Shown here in pieces: positions 1-8,309 of a DNA stretch of 13,894 nt. The number at the start of each line of letters is the position of its first letter. The stretch's first letter is position 1. The notes under the pieces are model-generated. The model had not been told where the DNA came from and made no database searches. It saw only the letters and a list, made by a program, of their open reading frames with translations. Origin of the DNA: Brugia malayi (taxonomy: Eukaryota > Nematoda > Chromadorea > Rhabditida > Onchocercidae); contig NW_025062418.1 in assembly GCF_000002995.4 (NCBI RefSeq), positions 1 to 13,894 on the forward strand. The letters are read 5' to 3'. A program made the translations under genes and the position numbers.

Positions 1-1110
1 CAATTAAGTTCAAAAACATTCATTTTTAAATGAATTATATTTTTCTAGCATTGGCAGAATTCAATTAAAACAAGATTTAGAAAAACTTTTTTAAATTTTC
101 AATGTAAAAATAATTGAGTTTGCAAATTACAAATGATTTCAATCAGCTCATATTTTGTTAAGGATTATTAAGATTTTATGCAAAAAAAAAAGTTTTAGAA
201 ATTGGACTTCAAAGCAAATTTTCAATGTAAAAATTAATTGAGTTTGCAATTACAAATGACTTTCAATTATCATTTAAAAATGAACATTTATTGAACTTAA
301 TTGATTACTTTTATTTGCATTACACTTGATCTGCTGACATTTTATTGACTTTTTTTGACATTTTATGTTAAACTTTAAACTTTAAAAGTTTACTTTGAAG
401 CAAACTTTCATTGCAGAAATAATTAAATTGAATAATACTTTGGTTATACAATTGAAATTTCTAACATTTCTAATATTTTTTTATATTTTTATTTTTTTAA
501 ATCCAACTAAAGAATGACTCATAGTCTTATTATTACATAATTCATTCAAAGATTTAATGCAAAAAAAAAAAAAAAAAAAAAAAATTTCTTTTATTTTTAA
601 TCGGAAAAAAAAAAGATTTATGAATAATACAGAGCAAAGAAAAATTAATTGATTATTTTTAAAAATTAAAAAAAAAAAAATCACTTTTACTTTTTCTTGA
701 TAAAAAAATAAAAAAAAAAATTGAAGTATTAGGGAAACTAACCGGTGAATCAAGTAATTCATAAAGCCATTGAATTGTTTCAATATGAGCTATGATACAA
801 TTCATATTATCCACGTACAACATCACTTGACCTAATGCTACAATTAAACGCGACGTGTACGTTTGACATTGAAATAATATTAAAGCAACTTAAACATTCA
901 AAAGATCAAATTTATTTCATCTTTTTCACACTCGCCCAGATTCTCTTCAATTTATTCTATTCTAATTAAATCCAAAATATTTTTGACATTTTATGCTAAC
1001 TTTAAACTTTAAATGTTAACTTTAAAGCAAACTTTCATTGCAGAAATTAATTTAAATCTGCAAGTATAATTGATTTCAATTATTTTTAAAAATTATAAAA
1101 TTAATTTTAG
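1..1110 (-). repeat. Partial array unit, minus orientation
   Basis: This stretch is the reverse complement, with scattered single-base differences, of roughly 3590-4690. It begins in the equivalent of the palindrome centre, whose landmark TTCTAGCATTGGCAGAATTC lies at 45-64, and runs through the exon copy at 743-837 to the unit border CCACAATTCTAGATAGGG at 1111. It contains long oligo(A) tracts (for example around 560-583) that are oligo(T) in plus-oriented copies. The window edge cuts it, so the array continues to the left. Confidence 0.85.
743..837 (-). pseudogene. FHOD formin exon copy M1 (one missense change)
   Basis: This is a 95-nt exon-like segment on the minus strand, bounded by TAG at the acceptor and GTTAGT at the donor. 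It encodes one segment of the N-terminal GBD/FH3 armadillo region of FHOD formins, recognised from LGQVMLYVDNMN...ETIQWLYELLDSP. FHOD proteins are Rho-pathway actin-assembly factors. This copy differs from the other four in having Cys in place of the conserved Gly after MN (GGT to TGT), and it has an extra base in the intron just upstream of the acceptor. No other FHOD exon is in the window, so I treat it as a duplicated exon rather than part of a working gene. That one copy is the genuine exon of the parent gene cannot be excluded. Confidence 0.8.
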
Positions 1111-1324
1111 CCACAATTCTAGATAGGGTTACTTAAGAAATTTCGACAGTTTTTAAAAGTTTTAATAAATTAAATATTAAAACGATTTAATTTTTATTAA
1201 TTCTGTTTCAATTAAAATCTGCAAATGCTGGAAAATACAATTCATTTAAAAAATGACATTTATTGAACTTAATTGATTATTTTATTTGCATTACACTTGA
1301 TCTGCTGACATTTTATTGACTTTT

Positions 1325-1410
1325 TTTTGACATTTTATGTTAACTTTAAACTTTAAAGTTTACTTTAAAGCAAACTTTCATTGCAGAAATTAATTAAATT
1401 GAATAATACT
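1325..1410. repeat. ~85-bp sub-repeat flanking the exon (representative copy)
   Basis: The motif runs from TTTTTTGACATTTTATGTTAAC, through ACTTTAAACTTTAAAG, to CATTGCAGAAATTAATTAAAT. Related copies lie on both sides of every intact exon: about 355-435, 980-1055, 1949-2030, 2295-2375, 3640-3720, 4262-4345 and 4735-4815, and at the equivalent places in later units. The copies differ after TTAAAT (TTGAATAATAC versus CTGCAAGTATAATTG), which marks two subtypes. Flanking short homology of this kind could have supported duplication of the exon by unequal exchange. Confidence 0.7.
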
Positions 1411-1713
1411 TTGGTAAAGTTTCGTTTACAATTGAAATTTCTAACATTTCTAATATTTTTTATATTTTTATTTTTTAAATCAACTAAAGAATGACTCATA
1501 GTCTTATTATACATAATTCATACAAAGATTTAATGCAAAAAAAAAAAAAAAAAAAATTTCTTTTATTTTTATCGGAAAAAAAAAAGATTTATGAATAATA
1601 CAGAGCAAGAAACAATTAATTGATTATTTTTAAAAAATTAAAAAAAAAAAAATCACTTTTACTTTTTCTTGATAAAAAATAAAAAAAAAAATTGAAGTAT
1701 TAGGGAAACTAAC

Positions 1714-1808
1714 CGGTGAATCAAGTAATTCATAAAGCCATTGAATTGTTTCAATATGAGCTATGATACCATTCATATTATCCACGTACAACATCACTTG
1801 ACCTAATG
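1714..1808 (-). pseudogene. FHOD formin exon copy M2
   Basis: This is an intact 95-nt exon copy on the minus strand with TAG|CATTAGG at the acceptor and CCG|GTTAGT at the donor. The first two bases complete a codon from an upstream exon (phase 1) and the last codon is complete (phase 0). The 31 full codons keep the Gly of DNMNG that M1 has lost. The intron upstream has one extra T in GTACTGTTTGAC compared with the plus copies. As with M1, no neighbouring FHOD exon is visible. Confidence 0.83.
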
Positions 1809-2686
1809 CTACAATTAAACGCACGTGTACTGTTTGACATTGAAATAATATTAAAGCAACTTAAAATTCAAAGATCAAATTTATTCAATCTTTTTCACAC
1901 TCGCCCAGATTCTTCTTCAATTTATTCTATTCTATTAAATCCAAAATATTTTTGACATTTTATGCTAACTTTAAACTTTAAATGTTAACTTTAAAGCAAA
2001 CTTTCATTGCAGAAATTAATTAAATCTGCAAGTATAATTGATTTCAATTATTTTTAAAATATAAAAATTAATTTTAGCCACAATTCTAGATAGGGTTACT
2101 TAAGAAATTTCGACAGTTTTTAAAAGTTTTAATAAATTAAATATTAAAAACGATTTAATTTTTATTAATTCTGTTTCAATTAAAATCTGCAAATGCTGGA
2201 AAAATACAATTCATTTAAAAATGAACATTTATTGAACTTAATTGATTACTTTTATTTGCATTACACTTGATCTGCTGACATTTTATTGACTTTTTTTGAC
2301 ATTTTATGTTAACTTTAAACTTTAAAAGTTTACTTTAAAGCAAACTTTCATTGCAGAAATTAATTAAATTGAATAATACTTTGGTAAAGTTTCGTTTTAC
2401 AATTGAAATTTCTAACATTTCTAATATTTTTTATATTTTTATTTTTTAAATCAACTAAAGAATGACTCATAGTCTTATTATTACATAATTCATACAAAGA
2501 TTTAATGCAAAAAAAAAAAAAAAAAAATTTCTTTTATTTTTTTTATCGGAAAAAAAAAGATTTATGAATAATATCGAGCAAGAAACAATTAATTGATTAT
2601 TTTTAAAAATTAAAAAAAAAAATTCACTTTTACTTTTTCTTGATAAAAAATAAAAAAAAAAAAATTGAAGTATTAGGGAAACTAAC

Positions 2687-2711
2687 CGGTGAATCAAGTA
2701 ATTCAATAAGC
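2687..2711 (-). pseudogene. FHOD exon stump T1 fused to central segment
   Basis: Only the last ~25 nt of the FHOD exon remain on the minus strand, next to the donor GTTAGT (plus-strand ACTAAC at 2681-2686). Beyond TTGAATTACTTGATTCACCG the match to the exon stops and the central segment begins. The break sits at the same point in all four composite units, so it predates their amplification. Confidence 0.75.
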
Positions 2712-2873
2712 CCAAAATTTTTTGTTTCTTCCCTTGTTCAAGTAAATAAAAATTGATACAAAATGAATAATTTTCACGGCGATTTACTGCTAATTGGTAA
2801 TTATGACTAATTTCCAATGTCAAAAATGAATTTCTAACCACTTTATTTCCTCATTTTAATTTAGTCCCAAACT

Positions 2874-2882
2874 CTATTTATA
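2874..2882 (-). promoter_or_regulatory. Leftward TATA-like box TATAAATAG
   Basis: The minus strand reads TATAAATAG, a good match to an animal TATA box, 192 bp left of the palindrome-to-TATA pair described below. Copies are at 5660-5668, 8469-8477 and 11255-11263. A transcript from it would run through the exon stump to its GTTAGT donor. TATA-like strings are common by chance in DNA this AT-rich, so the call rests mainly on the opposed arrangement with the rightward box. Confidence 0.3.
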
Positions 2883-2990
2883 TTGATAGCGTATATGAAA
2901 ATGTTTGGCATATGGAGATGCTAATTTTCGCAATAATCATGGTTTCGTAACGCAAATAGCAAACATTGTCATCCACCAATACATCACAAT

Positions 2991-3037
2991 TTTAGCAAAC
3001 CAATTATGAACCCAGGGTTTCGGCGTGGTTTGCTAAA
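2991..3037. repeat. Nested palindrome (11-bp outer stem)
   Basis: TTTAGCAAACC and GGTTTGCTAAA form a perfect 11-bp inverted repeat around a 25-nt interval, which itself contains AACCC-A-GGGTT, a perfect 5-bp stem with a one-base loop. The same structure is unchanged at 5777-5823, 8586-8632 and 11372-11418. The half-site AGCAAAC also occurs just upstream (AATAGCAAACATTG). It could be a cruciform, a binding site for a dimeric protein, or an RNA hairpin if transcribed. Confidence 0.75.
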
Positions 3038-3095
3038 TTTTTCTTGGTTTCGCTAGAATACTATGATTTGTCTTGTGTTACCGCTGAAGGCTTGG

Positions 3096-3102
3096 TATAA
3101 AA
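3096..3102 (+). promoter_or_regulatory. Rightward TATA-like box TATAAAA
   Basis: GGTATAAAACA stands 63 bp upstream of an ATG, in a GC-richer context. A possible initiator, GCATTATTA, begins at 3119, about 25 bp downstream, a normal spacing for a TATA promoter. Identical copies are at 5882-5888, 8692-8698 and 11477-11483. The evidence is positional only. Confidence 0.4.
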
Positions 3103-3158
3103 CAATTTCATCCATAAGGCATTATTATCTTTTTGTTTTGAAAATAGCGCAATTGAAA

Positions 3159-3239
3159 ATGCTAAGAAAAACGTTCAATTTCATTGATTTTAAAGAAGAT
3201 GATCCGGTTCCTAGTCCTAGTAAAGGCAGTAATTTTTGA
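3159..3239 (+). CDS. 26-codon ORF MLRKTFNF..., possible first exon, copy 1
   Basis: This short ORF starts ATGCTAAGAAAAACG and encodes MLRKTFNFIDFK followed by an acidic and proline/serine-rich stretch (EDDPVPSPSKGSNF), then TGA. It is identical in all four central segments. A splice donor CCTA|GTAAAG lies inside it at 3219/3220; using it leaves 20 codons plus one base (phase 1). The FHOD exon copy 640 bp downstream has a phase-1 acceptor, so splicing would continue in frame, making a Thr at the junction. I do not recognise the peptide. It could be a real alternative first exon taken from a gene, or a chance ORF. Confidence 0.4.
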   Translation: MLRKTFNFIDFKEDDPVPSPSKGSNF

Positions 3240-3372
3240 GAAGACATAGAATATTGTTTGTTTCATTTCCTTTTCTAATCGTTTTGATAGTTTTGTATAA
3301 TACTTCATAATGTTTTAATCGCATATGTATGTTTTTTCATCTCGAGTCTCTTTTCAAATGAATCAGTTTCTA

Positions 3373-3446
3373 TATTATTATTATTGTTATTATTATTATT
3401 GTTATTGCTGCTATCATTATTATTATTATTAATATCAATATCAATA

Positions 3447-3508
<62 letters not shown>
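3373..3508. repeat. (TTA)n microsatellite, unit 1
   Basis: The tract is mainly TTA/ATT triplets with interruptions GTTATTGCTGCTATC and, in this copy only, ATATCAATATCAATATC. It joins the central segment to the plus arm. Units 2 and 3 instead share the interruption AATTATCAATATTATTATC. Open frames across it are low-complexity artefacts. Confidence 0.95.
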
Positions 3509-3509
<1 letters not shown>

Positions 3510-3859
3510 GAAATTAAAACGTTTTTAATATTTAATTTATTAAAACTTTTAAAAACTGTCGAAATTTCTTAAGTAACCCTATCTAGAATTGTGGCTAAAA
3601 TTAATTTTTATATTTTAAAATAATTGAAATCAATTATACTTGCAGATTTAATTAATTTCTGCAATGAAAGTTTGCTTTAAAGTTAACATTTAAAGTTTAA
3701 AGTTAGCATAAAATGTCAAAAATATTTTGGATTTAATAGAATAGAATAAATTGAAGAGAATCTGGGCGAGTGTGAAAAAGATGAATAAATTTGATCTTTG
3801 AATTTTAAGTTGCTTTAATATTATTTCAATGTCAAACGTACACGTGCGTTTAATTGTAG

Positions 3860-3954
3860 CATTAGGTCAAGTGATGTTGTACGTGGATAATATGAATGGT
3901 ATCATAGCTCATATTGAAACAATTCAATGGCTTTATGAATTACTTGATTCACCG
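3860..3954 (+). pseudogene. FHOD formin exon copy P1
   Basis: This is an intact 95-nt plus-strand exon. The acceptor is TTTAATTGTAG|CATTAGG and the donor CCG|GTTAGT. The encoded piece, LGQVMLYVDNMNG...ETIQWLYELLDSP, matches FHOD formins from LGQ to LYxL, in the FH3 armadillo repeats that help form the autoinhibitory N-terminus. The exon enters in phase 1 and leaves in phase 0, so two copies cannot be spliced together in frame. If the donor is not used, translation stops after VSFP, because this copy has an extra C in the following intron. The next FHOD exon (expected to begin near FRLVVKTALK) is absent. Confidence 0.85.
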
Positions 3955-4424
3955 GTTAGTTTCCCCTAATACTTCAATTTTTTTTTTTTTTATTTTTATC
4001 AAGAAAAAGTAAAAGTGATTTTTTTTTTTTTAATTTTTAAAAATAATCAATTAATTGTTTCTTGCTCTGTATTATTCATAAATCTTTTTTTTTCCGATTA
4101 AAAATAAAAGAAATTTTTTTTTTTTTTTTTTTTTTTGCATTAAATCTTTGAATGAATTATGTAATAATAAGACTATGAGTCATTCTTTAGTTGATTTAAA
4201 AAATAAAAATATAAAAATATTAGAAATGTTAGAAATTTCAATTGTAAACCAAAGTATTATTCAATTTAATTAATTTCTGCAATGAAAGTTTGCTTCAAAG
4301 TAAACTTTTAAAGTTTAAAGTTAACATAAAATGTCAAAAAAAGTCAATAAAATGTCAGCAGATCAAGTGTAATGCAAATAAAAGTAATCAATTAAGTTCA
4401 ATAAATGTTCATTTTTAAATGATA

Positions 4425-4598
4425 ATTGAAGTCATTTGTAATTGCAAACTCAATTAATTTTTACATTGAAAATTTGCTTTGAAGTCAATTTCTAAAACTT
4501 TTTTTTTTTGCATAAAATCTTAATAATCCTTAACAAAATATGAGCTGATTGAAATCATTTGTAATTGCAAACTCAATTAATTTTTACATTGAAAATTT
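4425..4598. repeat. 51-bp direct repeat in the palindrome centre
   Basis: ATTGAA(G/A)TCATTTGTAATT and the next 32 bases occur at 4425-4475 and again at 4548-4598, differing at one base. The pair is present in the other units (starting near 7225 and 7348, and near 10018 and 10143) and inverted in the partial unit at the window start. Confidence 0.8.
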
Positions 4599-5474
4599 AA
4601 AAAAGTTTTTCTAAATCTTGTTTTAATTGAATTCTGCCAATGCTAGAAAAATATAATTCATTTAAAAATGAATGTTTTTTGAACTTAATTGATTACATTC
4701 ATTTACATCTTAGTTGATCTGCTGACATTTTATTTACTATTTTTGAAATTTATATTAACTTTAAACTTTAAAAGTTAACTTTTGAGCAAATTTTCATTGC
4801 AGAAATTAATTAAATCTGTAAGTATAATTGATTTCAATTATTTTTTAAATATTAAAATTAATTTTAGTCACAATTCTAGATAGGGTTACTTAAGAAATTT
4901 CGACAGTTTTTAAAAGTTTTAATAAATTAAATATTAAAAACGATTTAATTTTTATTAATTCTGTTTCAATTAAAATCTGCAAATGCTGGAAAAATACAAT
5001 TCATTTAAAAATGAACATTTATTGAACTTAATTGATTACTTTTATTTGCATTACACTTGATCTGCTGACATTTTATTGACTTTTTTTGACATTTTATGTT
5101 AACTTTAAACTTTAAAAGTTTACTTTAAAGCAAACTTTCATTGCAGAAATTAATTAAATTGAATAATACTTTGGTAAAGTTTCGTTTTACAATTGAAATT
5201 TCTAACATTTCTAATATTTTTATATTTTTATTTTTTAAATCAACTAAAGAATGACTCATAGTCTTATTATTACATAATTCATACAAAGATTTAATGCAAA
5301 AAAAAAAAAAAAAAAAAATTTCTTTTATTTTTTTATCGGAAAAAAAAAGATTTATGAATAATATCGAGCAAGAAACAATTAATTGATTATTTTTAAAAAT
5401 TAAAAAAAAAAATTCACTTTTACTTTTCTTGATAAAAAATAAAAAAAAAAAATTGAAGTATTAGGGAAACTAAC

Positions 5475-5500
5475 CGGTGAATCAAGTAATTCAATAAGCC
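5475..5500 (-). pseudogene. FHOD exon stump T2
   Basis: The last ~25 nt of the FHOD exon remain beside the GTTAGT donor on the minus strand, with the same breakpoint into the central segment as T1. T1 has one extra C (AAGCCC against AAGCC) just past the break. Confidence 0.75.
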
Positions 5501-6160
5501 AAAATTTTTTGTTTCTTCCCTTGTTCAAGTAATAAAAATTGATACAAAATGAATAATTTTCACGGCGATTTACTGCTAATTGGTAATTATGACTAATTTC
5601 CAATGTCAAAAATGAATTTCTAACCACTTTATTTCCTCATTTTAATTTAGTCCCAAACTCTATTTATATTGATAGCGTATATGAAAATGTTTGGCATATG
5701 GAGATGCTAATTTTCGCAATAATCATGGTTTCGTAACGCAAATAGCAAACATTGTCATCCACCAATACATCACAATTTTAGCAAACCAATTATGAACCCA
5801 GGGTTTCGGCGTGGTTTGCTAAATTTTTCTTGGTTTCGCTAGAATACTATGATTTGTCTTGTGTTACCGCTGAAGGCTTGGTATAAAACAATTTCATCCA
5901 TAAGGCATTATTATCTTTTTGTTTTGAAAATAGCGCAATTGAAAATGCTAAGAAAAACGTTCAATTTCATTGATTTTAAAGAAGATGATCCGGTTCCTAG
6001 TCCTAGTAAAGGCAGTAATTTTTGAGAAGACATAGAATATTGTTTGTTTCATTTCCTTTTCTAATCGGTTTTGATAGTTTTGTATAATACTTCATAATGT
6101 TTTAATCGCATATGTATGTTTTTTCATCTCGAGTCTCTTTTCAAATGAATCAGTTTCTAT
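5501..6160. other. Central segment, copy 2
   Basis: It matches copy 1 apart from single-base differences such as CGGTTTTGATAG where copy 1 has CGTTTTGATAG. It carries the leftward TATA (5660-5668), nested palindrome (5777-5823), rightward TATA (5882-5888) and the 26-codon ORF at 5945-6025. Confidence 0.8.
5945..6025 (+). CDS. 26-codon ORF MLRKTFNF..., copy 2
   Basis: It is identical in protein and DNA to copy 1, with the same internal GTAAAG donor (GT at 6006-6007). The in-frame FHOD exon lies downstream at 6658. Function unknown. Confidence 0.4.
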   Translation: MLRKTFNFIDFKEDDPVPSPSKGSNF

Positions 6161-6234
6161 ATTATTATTATTGTTATTATTATTATTGTTATTGCTGCTA
6201 TCATTATTATTATTATTAATTATCAATATTATTA

Positions 6235-6306
<72 letters not shown>
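6161..6306. repeat. (TTA)n microsatellite, unit 2
   Basis: This is the longest of the four tracts. It shares the internal interruption AATTATCAATATTATTATC with unit 3 but not unit 1. Confidence 0.95.
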
Positions 6307-6657
6307 GAAATTAAAACGTTTTTAATATTTAATTTATTAAAACTTTTAAAAACTGTCGAAATTTCTTAAGTAACCCTATCTAGAATTGTGGCTAAAATTA
6401 ATTTTTATATTTTAAAAATAACTGAAATCAATTATACTTGCAGATTTAATTAATTTCTGCAATGAAAGTTTGCTTTAAAGTTAACATTTAAAGTTTAAAG
6501 TTAGCATAAAATGTCAAAAATATTTTGGATTTAATAGAATAGAATAAATTGAAGAGAATCTGGGCGAGTGTGAAAAAGATGAATAAATTTGATCTTTGAA
6601 TTTTAAGTTGCTTTAATATTATTTCAATGTCAAACGTACACGTGCGTTTAATTGTAG

Positions 6658-6752
6658 CATTAGGTCAAGTGATGTTGTACGTGGATAATATGAATGGTAT
6701 CATAGCTCATATTGAAACAATTCAATGGCTTTATGAATTACTTGATTCACCG
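6658..6752 (+). pseudogene. FHOD formin exon copy P2
   Basis: Intact 95-nt copy with the same splice borders and the same encoded residues as P1. The intron after the donor reads TTTCCCTAATAC, without the extra C of P1, so unspliced reading runs on into the oligo(T) tract. Confidence 0.85.
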
Positions 6753-8283
6753 GTTAGTTTCCCTAATACTTCAATTTTTTTTTTTTTTTTTTTATCAAGA
6801 AAAAGTAAAAGTGATTTTTTTTTTTTTTAATTTTTAAAAATAATCAATTAATTGTTTCTTGCTCTGTATTATTCATAAATCTTTTTTTTTTTTCCGATTA
6901 AAAATAAAAAAAATTTTTTTTTTTTTTTTTTTTTTTGCATTAAATCTTTGAATGAATTATGTAATAATAAGACTATGAGTCATTCTTTAGTTGATTTAAA
7001 AAATAAAAATATAAAAAATATTAGAAATGTTAGAAATTTCAATTGTAAACCAAAGTATTATTCAATTTAATTAATTTCTGCAATGAAAGTTTGCTTCAAA
7101 GTAAACTTTTAAAGTTTAAAGTTAACATAAAATGTCAAAAAAAGTCAATAAAATGTCAGCAGATCAAGTGTAATGCAAATAAAAGTAATCAATTAAGTTC
7201 AATAAATGTTCATTTTTAAATGATAATTGAAGTCATTTGTAATTGCAAACTCAATTAATTTTTACATTGAAAATTTGCTTTGAAGTCAATTTCTAAAACT
7301 TTTTTTTTTTGCATAAAATCTTAATAATCCTTAACAAAATATGAGCTGATTGAAATCATTTGTAATTGCAAACTCAATTAATTTTTACATTGAAAATTTA
7401 AAAAAGTTTTTCTAAATCTTGTTTTAATTGAATTCTGCCAATGCTAGAAAAATATAATTCATTTAAAAATGAATGTTTTTTGAACTTAATTGATTACATT
7501 CATTTACATCTTAGTTGATCTGCTGACATTTTATTTACTATTTTTGAAATTTATATTAACTTTAAACTTTAAAAGTTAACTTTTGAGCAAATTTTCATTG
7601 CAGAAATTAATTAAATCTGTAAGTATAATTGATTTCAATTATTTTTTAAATATTAAAATTAATTTTAGTCACAATTCTAGATAGGGTTACTTAAGAAATT
7701 TCGACAGTTTTTAAAAGTTTTAATAAATTAAATATTAAAAACGATTTAATTTTTATTAATTCTGTTTCAATTAAAATCTGCAAATGCTGGAAAAATACAA
7801 TTCATTTAAAAATGAACATTTATTGAACTTAATTGATTACTTTTATTTGCATTACACTTGATCTGCTGACATTTTATTGACTTTTTTGACATTTTATGTT
7901 AACTTTAAACTTTAAAAGTTTACTTTAAAGCAAACTTTCATTGCAGAAATTAATTAAATTGAATAATACTTTGGTAAAGTTTCGTTTTACAATTGAAATT
8001 TCTAACATTTCTAATATTTTTTATATTTTTATTTTTTAAATCAACTAAAGAATGACTCATAGTCTTATTATTACATAATTCATACAAAGATTTAATGCAA
8101 AAAAAAAAAAAAAAAAAAAAATTTCTTTTATTTTTTTATCGGAAAAAAAAAGATTTATGAATAATATCGAGCAAGAAACAATTAATTGATTATTTTTAAA
8201 AATTAAAAAAAAAAAAATTCACTTTTACTTTTTCTTGATAAAAAATAAAAAAAAAAAAAAATTGAAGTATTAGGGAAACTAAC

Positions 8284-8309
8284 CGGTGAATCAAGTAATT
8301 CAATAAGCC
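8284..8309 (-). pseudogene. FHOD exon stump T3
   Basis: Same 25-nt exon remnant, donor and breakpoint as T2. Confidence 0.75.

Larger units (their letters stand above)
1111..2077 (-). repeat. Complete 967-bp minus-oriented monomer
   Basis: The unit runs from CCACAATTCTAGATAGGG at 1111 to the same motif at 2078. Reading the minus strand, it contains an upstream intron piece, the FHOD exon (1714-1808), a downstream intron piece with two oligo(A) tracts on the plus strand, and a second intron piece. It is a head-to-tail neighbour of the partial unit at 1-1110. It lacks the central segment and microsatellite found in the larger units, so it may represent the simpler ancestral monomer. Confidence 0.8.
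2712..3372. other. Central segment, copy 1
   Basis: About 660 bp of more complex, less AT-rich sequence, present four times (also 5501-6160, 8310-8970, 11096-11754) with almost no differences. It contains a leftward TATA-like box, a nested palindrome, three GTTTCG motifs (about 2942, 3017 and 3047 here), a rightward TATA-like box and a 26-codon ORF. On its left edge the minus strand is open across the junction into the exon stump, ending FWLIELLDSPVS, but that frame has no ATG start. I do not recognise the segment as a known transposon or gene. Its near-identity between units indicates either recent copying or homogenisation. Confidence 0.8.
2078..4867. repeat. Composite unit 1 (about 2.79 kb)
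   Basis: The unit starts at CCACAATTCTAGATAGGG and ends before the TCACAATTCTAGATAGGG of the next unit. Its order is: minus arm (2078-2711, ending in an exon stump), central segment (2712-3372), (TTA)n tract (3373-3508), plus arm with intact exon (about 3509-4420), and palindrome centre (about 4420-4867). The first ~75 bp after the border are repeated inverted at about 3520-3607. Because the minus-oriented monomer lies directly to the left, the inverted repeat here also takes in the DNA upstream of the exon (1809-2077 against 3606-3859). Confidence 0.85.
3930..5500. repeat. Long imperfect palindrome between units 1 and 2
   Basis: The plus arm 3930-4420 (exon end, donor, oligo(T) tracts, sub-repeat) is the reverse complement of 4990-5500 apart from homopolymer lengths and a few substitutions, with about 570 nt between the arms. 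The arms include 25 nt of exon. Equivalent palindromes join units 2 and 3 (about 6728-7222 with 7798-8309) and units 3 and 4 (about 9523-10017 with 10592-11095). Confidence 0.85.
4868..7678. repeat. Composite unit 2 (about 2.81 kb)
   Basis: It has the same order as unit 1: minus arm with stump at 5475-5500, central segment, microsatellite, plus arm with exon, palindrome centre. Its border reads TCACAATTCTAG where unit 1 has CCACAATTCTAG. The DNA left of the border is palindrome-centre sequence rather than a minus monomer. It is the longest full unit, mainly because of homopolymer and (TTA)n length. Confidence 0.85.

Noticed and set aside
2712..3372. Helitron or DINE-like element, given captured exon, hairpin and internal microsatellite
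   Set aside because: I cannot find a TC start or a CTRR end after a 3' hairpin, nor Rep/helicase coding sequence. It stays an untested alternative.
3384..3572. Open frame of mostly leucine across the (TTA)n tract
   Set aside because: It is a translation of the microsatellite with no recognisable domain.
2078..3607. DNA transposon with ~75-bp terminal inverted repeats
   Set aside because: The inverted similarity continues beyond both supposed ends in every unit, no target-site duplication can be defined, and no transposase is present.
5400..5627. Minus-strand open frame ending FWLIELLDSPVS (also at 2467-2841, 8203-8436, 10986-11222)
   Set aside because: It lacks an ATG start, spans the junction of central segment and exon stump, and runs into oligo(T)-encoded Phe/Lys. 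The only recognisable part is the exon stump.
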